From the NCBI RefSeq assembly GCF_002005545.1, contig NZ_LBMT01000001.1:1076301-1140300 (forward strand): a DNA stretch of 64,000 nt, given 5' to 3'. Made by a program: the position numbers and the translations under genes. The notes under the pieces were generated by a model that worked only from the letters and a program-made list of their open reading frames with translations, was not told the origin of the DNA and searched no databases. This document shows, one piece after another, positions 17,026 through 26,500 of the stretch; the stretch's first letter is position 1, and every line of letters begins with the position of its first letter. The DNA is from Streptococcus mitis. Lineage in GTDB: Bacteria; Bacillota; Bacilli; Lactobacillales; Streptococcaceae.

Positions 17026-17202
17026 ATGTCTAAAACAGTAGTACGTAAGAATGAATCTCTTGACGACGCACTTCGTCGTTTCAAACGTGCGGTTACTAAA
17101 GCTGGTACTCTTCAAGAAACACGCAAACGTGAATTCTATGAAAAACCTTCTGTAAAACGTAAACGTAAATCAGAAGCAGCTCGTAAACGTAAAAAATTCT
17201 AA
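17026..17202 (+). CDS. rpsU: 30S ribosomal protein S21
   Basis: Small basic ribosomal protein of 58 residues starting [19 protein letters not shown] and ending in a lysine/arginine-rich tail ([11 protein letters not shown]), the standard S21 form of streptococci. ATG 17026 has AAGGGAG 9 bases upstream; the in-frame ATG at 17002 is inside the leader. Codon bias is strong (CGT, GAC, AAA), typical of ribosomal genes. Monocistronic. Confidence 0.97.
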
Positions 17203-17210
17203 TTAGAAAT

Positions 17211-17240
17211 GAAAGGCTGGAGAAATCTAGTCCTTTTTCT
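17211..17240 (+). terminator. rpsU terminator
   Basis: Imperfect stem AAAGGCTGGA / TCTAGTCCTTT with a GAAA loop and T-rich tail. Confidence 0.65.
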
Positions 17241-17244
17241 TTTA

Positions 17245-17440
17245 ATACTCTTCGAAAATCTCTTCAAACCACGTCAACGTCGCCTTGCCGTAGATATGGT
17301 TACTGACTTCGTCAGTTTCATCTACAACCTCAAAGCAGTGCTTTGAGCTGACTTCGTCAGTCTTATCTGCTACCTCAAAACAGTGTTTTGAGCAACCTAC
17401 GGCTAGTTTCCTAGTTTGCTCTTTGATTTTCATTGAGTAT
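17245..17440 (+). repeat. BOX element (boxA-boxB-boxB-boxC)
   Basis: Third BOX copy, same orientation, two boxB units, directly after the rpsU terminator and upstream of the hprK promoter. Confidence 0.9.
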
Positions 17441-17489
17441 AAATAAATACTCCAAAGCCTGCAAAAATCTGAAACTTCCTCCCACAATT

Positions 17490-17498
17490 TGATATAAT
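17490..17498 (+). promoter_or_regulatory. hprK extended -10 promoter
   Basis: TG-A-TATAAT, 32 bases before the hprK start; -35 region weak. Confidence 0.6.
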
Positions 17499-17529
17499 AG
17501 TAAAAAGAACTCGATTGAAGGAGGAAATG

Positions 17530-18465
17530 ATGTCGGTTTTAGTAAAAGAAGTGATTGAAAAGCTTAGACTAGACATTGTCTATGGCGAACCAGAATTGCT
17601 TGAAAAGGAAATCAATACAGCGGACATAACACGACCTGGTCTTGAAATGACGGGGTATTTTGACTACTATACGCCAGAGCGGATCCAACTTTTGGGAATG
17701 AAGGAGTGGTCCTATTTGGTCAGTATGCCTTCTAACAGCCGTTATGAAGTTTTGAAAAAAATGTTTCTACCTGAGACACCAGCGGTCATTGTTGCCCGTG
17801 GTTTGGTGGTTCCAGAGGAGATGTTAAAAGCTGCTAGAGAATGTAAGATTGCCATTTTAACTAGCCGTACAGCTACTAGTCGTTTGTCTGGAGAATTATC
17901 TAGTTATCTGGATTCTCGTTTGGCAGAACGGACCAGTGTACACGGTGTCTTGATGGATATTTATGGTATGGGTGTCTTGATTCAGGGAGATAGTGGAATC
18001 GGTAAGAGTGAGACAGGTCTAGAGCTTGTCAAACGTGGTCACCGCTTAGTAGCTGATGACCGTGTCGATATCTTTGCCAAGGATGAAATTACTCTTTGGG
18101 GTGAACCGGCTGAAATCTTGAGACACCTGATTGAAATTCGTGGGGTTGGGATTATCGATGTCATGAGCCTCTACGGTGCCAGTGCTGTCAAGGACTCTTC
18201 ACAAGTCCAGCTAGCTGTTTATTTGGAAAATTACGATACACATAAAACCTTTGATCGTCTGGGAAACAATGCAGAGGAAATAGAAATTTCTGGCGTAGCC
18301 ATTCCTCGTATCCGCATCCCAGTTAAAACAGGTCGTAATATCTCTGTCGTGATTGAGGCTGCTGCCATGAATTATCGTGCTAAGGAAATGGGCTTTGATG
18401 CGACGCGTTTGTTCGAAGAACGTTTGACAAATCTTATTGCTCAAAACGAGGTGCCTAATGCTTGA
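17530..18465 (+). CDS. hprK: HPr kinase/phosphorylase
   Basis: Phosphorylates Ser46 of the PTS protein HPr, and reverses this, thereby setting CcpA-dependent catabolite control. The 311-residue protein has an N-terminal regulatory domain, the P-loop GDSGIGKSE (G153-S160), the second signature [10 protein letters not shown], and a C-terminal [12 protein letters not shown]. The start at 17530 is preferred to the adjacent ATG at 17527 because AAGGAGG at 17517-17523 is then six bases away. Overlaps lgt by 8 bases, a conserved arrangement in streptococci. Confidence 0.95.
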   Translation: MSVLVKEVIEKLRLDIVYGEPELLEKEINTADITRPGLEMTGYFDYYTPERIQLLGMKEWSYLVSMPSNSRYEVLKKMFLPETPAVIVARGLVVPEEMLKAARECKIAILTSRTATSRLSGELSSYLDSRLAERTSVHGVLMDIYGMGVLIQGDSGIGKSETGLELVKRGHRLVADDRVDIFAKDEITLWGEPAEILRHLIEIRGVGIIDVMSLYGASAVKDSSQVQLAVYLENYDTHKTFDRLGNNAEEIEISGVAIPRIRIPVKTGRNISVVIEAAAMNYRAKEMGFDATRLFEERLTNLIAQNEVPNA

Positions 18466-19246
18466 TCCAATTGCTATTCATCTAGGTCCTCTAGCCATTC
18501 GTTGGTATGCCTTGTGTATTGTGACAGGCTTAATTCTTGCGGTTTATTTGACCATGAAAGAAGCGCCTAGAAAGAAGATCATACCAGACGATATTTTAGA
18601 TTTTATCTTGGTAGCCTTTCCTCTGGCTATTTTAGGAGCTCGTCTCTACTATGTCATTTTTCGTCTTGATTACTATAGTCAGAATTTAGGAGAGATTTTT
18701 GCCATTTGGAATGGTGGTTTGGCCATCTATGGTGGTTTAATAACTGGGGCTATTGTACTTTATATCTTTGCTGATCGTAAACTTATTAATACTTGGGATT
18801 TTCTAGATATTGCAGCGCCTAGTGTCATGATAGCCCAAAGTTTGGGACGCTGGGGCAATTTCTTTAACCAAGAAGCCTATGGTGCAGCAGTGGATAATCT
18901 GGATTATCTACCTGCCTTTATCCGTGACCAGATGTATATTGATGGGAGCTACCGTCAACCGACCTTCCTTTATGAGTCCCTATGGAATCTACTTGGATTT
19001 GCCTTGATTCTGATTTTTAGACGAAAATGGAAGAGTCTCAGACGAGGTCATATCACTGCTTTCTACTTGATTTGGTATGGTTTTGGTCGCATGGTCATCG
19101 AAGGCATGCGAACAGATAGCCTCATGTTCTTTGGCCTTCGAGTGTCTCAATGGCTATCAGTTGTCCTTATCGGTCTCGGTATTTTTATCATTCTTTATCA
19201 AAATCGAAAGAAGGCCCCTTACTATGTTACAGAGGAGGAAAACTAA
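18458..19246 (+). CDS. lgt: Prolipoprotein diacylglyceryl transferase
   Basis: Attaches diacylglycerol to the lipobox cysteine of prelipoproteins such as PstS encoded later in this window. The 262-residue membrane protein has about seven transmembrane segments, the [12 protein letters not shown] region, and the Lgt signature [13 protein letters not shown]. The start at 18458 gives the standard N-terminus [17 protein letters not shown] and overlaps hprK by 8 bases. Cotranscribed with hprK and the two small genes that follow. Confidence 0.95.
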   Translation: MLDPIAIHLGPLAIRWYALCIVTGLILAVYLTMKEAPRKKIIPDDILDFILVAFPLAILGARLYYVIFRLDYYSQNLGEIFAIWNGGLAIYGGLITGAIVLYIFADRKLINTWDFLDIAAPSVMIAQSLGRWGNFFNQEAYGAAVDNLDYLPAFIRDQMYIDGSYRQPTFLYESLWNLLGFALILIFRRKWKSLRRGHITAFYLIWYGFGRMVIEGMRTDSLMFFGLRVSQWLSVVLIGLGIFIILYQNRKKAPYYVTEEEN

Positions 19247-19630
19247 ATGTTAGAAGTTGCATATATTCTTGTAGCCCTTGCTTTGATTGTCTTTTTAGTC
19301 TATCTAATCATTACTGTACAAAAGCTTGGACGTGTTATCGATGAAACAGAGAAGACGATTAAAACCTTGACTTCAGATGTGGATGTGACCTTGCATCACA
19401 CCAATGAATTGCTGGCTAAGGTCAATGTCTTGGCAGATGATATCAATGTCAAGGTAGCAACGATTGATCCACTCTTTAGTGCAGTTGCAGATTTATCTCT
19501 ATCTGTTTCAGACCTCAATGACCATGCGCGTGTCTTGAGCAAGAAAGCTTCATCAGCAGGTTCAAAAACACTCAAGACTGGTGCAAGTCTGTCAGCTCTT
19601 CGTCTTGCAAGTAAATTTTTCAAAAAATAA
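19247..19630 (+). CDS. DUF948/YtxG-like membrane-anchored protein
   Basis: Protein of 127 residues: one N-terminal transmembrane helix (VAYILVALALIVFLVYLIIT) followed by an amphipathic coiled-coil region of the DUF948 type (TIKTLTSDVDVTLHHTNELL). It starts directly at the lgt stop codon, so the genes are coupled. Function unknown; homologues are linked to general or envelope stress in Bacillus (YtxG) and sit beside YtxH, as here. Confidence 0.8.
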   Translation: MLEVAYILVALALIVFLVYLIITVQKLGRVIDETEKTIKTLTSDVDVTLHHTNELLAKVNVLADDINVKVATIDPLFSAVADLSLSVSDLNDHARVLSKKASSAGSKTLKTGASLSALRLASKFFKK

Positions 19631-19645
19631 AAAAGGAGAATCCTT

Positions 19646-20041
19646 ATGGGTAAATTATCCTCAATCCTTTTAGGAACCGTTTCAGGTGCAGCTCTTGCCT
19701 TGTTTTTAACAAGCGACAAGGGCAAACAAGTTTGCAGTCAGGCTCAAGATTTTCTAGATGATTTGAGAGAAGATCCTGAGTATGTCAAGGAGCAGGTCTG
19801 TGAAAAACTGACAGAAGTTAAGGATCAGGCTACAGATTTTGTTCTGAAAACCAAAGAACAGGTTGAGGCAGGAGAAATCACTGTGGACAGTGTCCTTGCT
19901 CAAGCCAAATCATGTGCTCGCCAAGCGACAGAAGCATCAAAAAATCAATTCAATAATCTCAAGGAGCAATGGCAAGAAAAGGCCGAAACTCTTGACCAAT
20001 CAGAAGAAATTGTGATTGATATCAAAGAAGAAAAAATCTAG
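19646..20041 (+). CDS. YtxH-like protein
   Basis: Protein of 131 residues with a glycine-containing hydrophobic N-terminus (LGTVSGAALALFLTSDKGK), the hallmark of YtxH-family proteins, followed by a charged helical region. Last gene of the hprK-lgt operon. Function unknown. It is the last backbone gene before the accessory surface-protein block. Confidence 0.75.
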   Translation: MGKLSSILLGTVSGAALALFLTSDKGKQVCSQAQDFLDDLREDPEYVKEQVCEKLTEVKDQATDFVLKTKEQVEAGEITVDSVLAQAKSCARQATEASKNQFNNLKEQWQEKAETLDQSEEIVIDIKEEKI

Positions 20042-20050
20042 ATTTGATGA

Positions 20051-20169
20051 GACTGGGCAAAAACTCAATTCTCGGAGAAAATGAAGTAGATTTTCCCAGA
20101 ATAAAACGCATAGTATTAAGGTTTTCATGTCCTGATATTATGCGTTTTTTGATTTTGAAAACTTTTTGA
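20051..20169 (+). repeat. Dispersed ~120-bp element with ACGCATA hairpin (copy 1)
   Basis: Contains GGCAAAAACTCAATT, GGAGAAAATGAAGTA and the hairpin AAAACGCATAGTATTAAGG ... CCTGATATTATGCGTTTTTT. The same elements in the same order occur on the minus strand at 41845-41966. The hairpin with its T run also serves as the terminator of the hprK operon. Confidence 0.7.
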
Positions 20170-20208
20170 CAAACCTTTTTTAAAACACATGAGTGTTATG
20201 ATTTTTTA

Positions 20209-20217
20209 TGGTATAAT
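20209..20217 (+). promoter_or_regulatory. Orphan extended -10 promoter
   Basis: TG-G-TATAAT with no coding sequence immediately downstream; transcription would run into the BOX element at 20242. Confidence 0.35.
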
Positions 20218-20241
20218 GGCAGTGTTGGAAGTGAAATATTT

Positions 20242-20392
20242 ATACTCTTCGAAAATCTCTTCAAACCGCGTCAACGTCGCCTTGCCGTAGATATGGTTAC
20301 TGATTTCATCAGTCTTATCTACAACCTCAAAACAGTGTTTTGAGCAGCCTGCGGCTAGTTTCCTAGTTTGATCTTTGATTTTCATTGAGTAT
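20242..20392 (+). repeat. BOX element (boxA-boxB-boxC)
   Basis: Fourth BOX copy with a single boxB unit, at the left border of the surface-protein block. Confidence 0.9.
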
Positions 20393-20472
20393 TACATTTT
20401 TTATATTTTACTGATATTTTAGTAATATTAAGCGATCTATTTTTTTTATGATTAGAAATCAATGTAGTAGCT

Positions 20473-20478
20473 TATAAT
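20473..20478 (+). promoter_or_regulatory. Possible -10 box for surface protein A
   Basis: TATAAT about 115 bases before the start at 20592; no convincing -35 box. The rest of 20393-20591 is AT-rich with nothing else recognised. Confidence 0.3.
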
Positions 20479-20591
20479 CAAGTAGAGGAAAAGCTCTAAA
20501 ATTTTAGTCAAGAAATGATCTAGTTTTCTGTCAAGGCAAAATATTAGAACCCTCTATTTTGTAAAAAATAGTTAGAAAGAAAGTTGGTAAA

Positions 20592-23500
20592 ATGAAAGAT
20601 ATTTTTAATAAACGTCAACGTTTTTCGATTCGAAAGTTTTCTATTGGAGTGGCTTCTGTATTAATAGGAATTGCCTTGTTTACACCATCTCAGGGAGTGC
20701 TTGCTTCTACGGAAAATAATTTGGCAACAGAGATAGGGGCTAACTCTGAAAGGGAGAATTCGACCCCTACTGTGGAGAAAAAACAAGAGGTTCAAAATTC
20801 ACCAGAAAATCGAGGCGATCTTTCCAGAGCCCCAAAAGATACTCCAATAGGATCTACAAGGACTACAGAACCCGTGAGATCTGGGGATAAGGAAAATAAT
20901 AGCTTGACCACAAGGGATTTCGTGGCGGGTGAAGACAGATCAAGCACTCCAGCGGTGAGAGCAGCATCAAATCCTTCCGAGGTTAAAAAGTATGAATTAA
21001 CTGATGAGTATGCTAAACAAATAAAAGCTGGAATCATTGCTTCAGAAGGCAATAAAATTGATAGCTTGTTAGTTAATGGTCCTACTTTAACTCCTGAAGG
21101 CTTTACAGATAATGATTACTTAAAAGATAAAGATGAAGTTTACATTTATGAAAAAAATGGGAAAAAGTATGTAGGATACAATAGTCATCCGATGTTAGAG
21201 GATACTGATGGGGATGGCATTATTGATAGTAAAGAAAAGCCAGATGAAAAATTAAAATGGAATGTAAGTGAGCGCGATATGATTATGTTCATGGAATTGT
21301 CCTACCGTGATGATAATTATATTGATAGAGTGCTGGATCATAAGAAACCCTTAACAGAATCAGAGTTATATAAAAAGAATGGTGACAGTAAACCACGTTA
21401 CGAATATATGATGATGAATAAGGAATTGGGACCTTATTGGGAAAGGAAGAAAAGTTATCATACATCTAGCGGACTAGATGCTGTCTTGTATGAAACTAAG
21501 AGTGATTTCTCATATTTACCAAATGGGACTGCACAAGTGTTAGCCTTTCGTGGAACAAGTGATGTGAAAGATATTAAAGCAGATATCACTCTGGGAACAG
21601 GAAGAAATCCTCAACAGGGGATAGATGCAGAAAATATCATGCGCGAACTAGCTAAAGATAAGAGCATTACCAATCTTTATTTAACAGGTCATTCTTTAGG
21701 AGGATATTTAGTACAACGGGCAATGGTTGAAGCCTATGAGTTGGCATATTCTGACAGCAGAGTCATGTCTCCTAAAGAACAGTTGGCTTATAGAAACTTT
21801 TATAATAATGTATTAAAAAAAGGAACAACATTTAATGCCCCAAAAGTAGTGACGAGTTTGGTTTCTGGTCGTGAATTTTGGCAAAAAGGTTTAGATAGCA
21901 AAAAAATAGCTAAGTCTGGGAAAATGACTCATTATATTGTTGATAATGATTCGACGATAAGAAAAGGTGTCAGCAATGATAGTGATGTTGTTATAAATGT
22001 TGGACGAACCAGTGGAGGTCATAGTTCACGTTCTTATTTTGAAGCCGATATGATTAATAGACGATCAGAGTTTATATCTGGGAAACGAATTTCTTTAGAT
22101 GGGACAGGTTATCAAGATAAAAAAATTACAACAGTTAAATCTGTAGAAAAAGTTGGAGAAACAGCTGTATATAGTAAACGCGGAGACGACATCATTAAGT
22201 CAACAACTGTGAGTATGAAAGATCCTGATACAGGACAGATTACTAAAAATACACTTGACGAAGTGTTCAAGAAAGATGGTGCTAAATCTAAGGTTGTGGT
22301 TACGCCAATAGATTCAAGTGTTCGTTATGAAAAAGACGCGACAAAAGCTAAAGGTGAAGCAAAAATCACAGTAGCTGGTACTCCAGGAACTAAAACAGTA
22401 ACTACCACTTATACTGTTAATCCGACAGATGGTAGCCTCATTCCCTATGAAGAACCGGCAGTAGTAGTCCCATCAAAACCGACAGTGGTCAAAGTCCCAG
22501 CTAAAGATGCGGTTGAATATCTCAAAGAAGGCGATGATGTGGTTAAGAAGACTACAACTTACGCGGTCAATGCAAGTACCGGTGCCTTAACTCCAACAGA
22601 AAAAAAGGAAATCTTCAAACAAAATGGAGCTAAATCTAAGGTTGTGGTTACGCCAATACAGTCAAGTGTTCGTTATGAAAAAGACGCGACAAAAGCTAAA
22701 GGTGAAGCAAAAATCACAGTAGCTGGTACTCCAGGCACTAGAACAGTAACTACCACTTATACTGTGAATTCGACAGATGGTAGCCTCATTCCACATGAAG
22801 AACCGGCAGTAGTAGTCCCATCAAAACCTACAGTGGTCAAGGTCTCAGCTAAAGATGCGGTTGAATATCTCAAAGAAGGCGATGATGTTGTTAAGAAGAC
22901 TACAACTTACGCGGTCAATGCAAGTACCGGTGCCTTAACTCCAACAGAAAAAAAGGAAATCTTCAAACAAAATGGAGCTAAATCTAAGGTTGTGGTTACG
23001 CCAATACAGTCAAGTGTTCGTTATGAAAAAGACGCGACAAAAGCTAAAGGTGAAGCAAAAATCACAGTAGCTGGTACTCCAGGCACTAGAACAGTAACTA
23101 CCACTTATACTGTGAATTCGACAGATGGTAGCCTCATTCCACATGAAGAACCGGCAGTAGTAGTCCCATCAAAACCTACAGTGGTCAAGGTCTCAGCTAA
23201 AGATGAGGTTGAATACCTTAAAGAAGGCGATGATGTTGTTAAGAAGACTACAAGCTACGAAGTCAATGCAAGTACCGGTGCCTTAACTCCAACAGAGAAA
23301 AAGGAAATCTTCAAACAAAATGGAGCTAAATCTAAGGTTGTGGTTACGTCAATAGAGCCAAGTGTTCGTTATGAAAAAGACGCGACAAAAGCTAAAGGTG
23401 AAGCAAAAATCACAGTAGCTGGTACTCCAGGAACTAAAACAGTAACTACCACTTATGCTGTGAATTCGACAGATGGCAGCCTCATTCCACATGAAGAACC

Positions 23501-26500
23501 GGCAGTAGTAGTCCCATCAAAACCGACAGTGGTCAAGGTCCCAGCTAAAGATGAGGTTGAATACCTTAAAGAAGGCGATGATGTTGCTAAGAAGACTACA
23601 AGCTACGAAGTCAATGCAAGTACCGGTGCCTTAACTCCAACAGAGAAAAAGGAAATCTTCAAACAAAATGGAGCTAAATCTAAGGTTGTGGTTACGTCAA
23701 TAGAGTCAAGTGTTCGTTATGAAAAAGACGCGACAAAAGCTAAAGGTGAAGCAAAAATCACAGTAGCTGGTACTCCAGGAACTAGAACAGTAACCACAAC
23801 CTATACAGTTAAACCTATAGATGGCAACCTCATTCCACATGAAGGTCAACCAGTTATCAAACCTTCAACCCCTACAGTGGTCAAGGTCCCAGCTAAAGAT
23901 GAGGTTGAATACCTCAAAGAAGGCGATGATGTTGTTAAGAAGACAACAAGCTACGAAGTCAATGCAAGTACCGGTGCCCTTACTCCAACAGTAAGGAAAG
24001 ACATTGCCAGTCCAAATGGCGTTAAATCCAAAGTCGTAACCAAAATAATTCCTGTAACAACACGGTATGAAGCAGATAAAACCAAAGATGTAGGAACTAA
24101 TACGGTTACTAATAATGGATCTGAAGGTAAGGTAGTAACAACAACCTCAACACTTGTTAATGAAACTAATGGTACGGTAACGGATGGAACACCGATCGTT
24201 AGTAGAACAGAAATGGTACCAAAAGTCGTTAAAGTTGGTGCCAAAGATAAAGTCGTAGAAACCCCGATTGAACCAGAAGTGGAATACGTTAAAGATGTTG
24301 AAAAAGACTTCGGTACACCAGCTCAGCGTACTGAGGGTGAAAAAGGTAAAACAGTTACTACAACCACTTACGATGTAGATCCAAACGACGGTCATATCAC
24401 AGAACACGTTGGTAATCCAGTCGTCACCCCAGCAGGCAAGACAATTGTTAAAGTTGGTGCGAAAACTAAGGTTGAACAATCTAAAGATCCTGAAGGTCGT
24501 GATGTGATTGATACCACTACCTATGAAGTTGATCCAAAAACAGGTAAGGTAACTCCGACAACAGTTCGAACTTATGGAACAACGAAAGAACCAACGACTG
24601 AGATAAGACCTGTACCATCCCCTGTTGTCTATGAAAAAGACGATAGTCGTGACAAAGATTTAGAACCAGTTAGAAAAGAAGGAATTCCTGGAGAAGAAAC
24701 CATCACCACAACGTACACAGTAGATCCTAATACTGGAAAGATTACAGCAAGTGAAGGTCAACCAGTTCGTACGAAAGAACCAACTAATACTATTGTCAAA
24801 GTCGCAGCGAAGGATAAAGTAGAAACAACTGAAATCCCATCACCTAAGAAGTATGTGAAAGATGATACACGCGACAAAGATCAACCGAATGTGGAAGAAG
24901 CAGGACAAGCAGGTTCAAGCACTACCACAACAACATATAGTGTTGATTCTACTACAGGCGCTACTACAGAAAGAGTAGGAAAACCAGTAGTAGTGAATCC
25001 AACAGAAACAATTGTCAAAGTTGCAGCGAAGGACAAAGTAGTAGAAACCCCGATTGAACCAGAAGTTGAGTACGTCAGAGATGGTGAACGAGAAGTTGAC
25101 ACACCTAATGAACGCGTTGAAGGAGCTAAAGGTAAAACAGTTACTACAACCACTTACGATGTAGATCCAAACGACGGTCATATCACAGGACACGTTGGCA
25201 ACCCAGTAGTCAGCCCAGCAGGTAAGACAATCGTTAAAGTTGGTGCGAAAACTAAGGTTGAACAATCTAAAGATTCTGAAGGTCTCGATGTAATTGATAC
25301 CACTACCTATGAAGTTGATCCAAAAACAGGTAAGGTAACTCCAACAACTGTTCGAACTTATGGGAAAACGAAAGAACCAACAGTTGAGAAGAGAGTAGTA
25401 CCATCACCTGTTGTCTATGAAAAAGATGATACGAAAGAAAAAGGTACAGCCCCAACTACTGTTAAAGGTGAAGATGGTGAAGACACTATCACAACAACTT
25501 ACACTGTGGATCCTAATACTGGAAAGATTACAGCAAGTGAAGGTCAACCAGTTCGTACGAAAGAACCAACTAATACTATTGTCAAAGTTGCAGCGAAGGA
25601 CAAAGTAGTAGAAACCCCGATTGAACCAGAAGTTGAGTACGTCAGAGATGGTGAACGAGAAGTTGACACACCTAATGAACGCGTTGAAGGAGCTAAAGGT
25701 AAAACAGTTACTACAACCACTTACGATGTAGATCCAAACGACGGTCATATCACAGAACACGTTGGTAACCCAGTGGTAACCCCGGCTGGTAAGACAATCG
25801 TTAAAGTTGGTGCGAAAACTAAGGTTGAACAATCTAAAGATTCTGAAGGTCTCGATGTAATTGATACCACTACCTATGAAGTTGATCCAAAAACAGGTAA
25901 GGTAACTCCAACAACTGTTCGAACTTATGGGAAAACGAAAGAACCAACAGTTGAGAAGAGAGTAGTACCATCACCTGTTGTCTATGAAAAAGATGATACG
26001 AAAGAAAAAGGTACAGCCCCAACTACTGTTAAAGGTGAAGATGGTGAAGACACTATCACAACAACTTACACTGTGGATCCTAATACTGGAAAGATTACAG
26101 CAAGTGAAGGTCAACCAGTTCGTACGAAAGAACCAACTAATACTATTGTCAAAGTCGCAGCGAAGGATAAAGTAGAAACAACTGAACTCCCATCACCTAA
26201 GAAGTATGTGAAAGATGATACACGCGACAAAGATCAACCGAATGTGGAAGAAGCAGGACAAGCAGGTTCAAGCACTACCACAACAACATATAGTGTTGAT
26301 TCTACTACAGGCGCTACTACAGAAAGAGTAGGAAAACCAGTAGTAGTGAATCCAACAGAAACAATTGTCAAAGTTGCAGCGAAGGACAAAGTAGTAGAAA
26401 CCCCGATTGAACCAGAAGTTGAGTACGTCAGAGATGGTGAACGAGAAGTTGACACACCTAATGAACGCGTTGAAGGAGCTAAAGGTAAAACAGTTACTAC

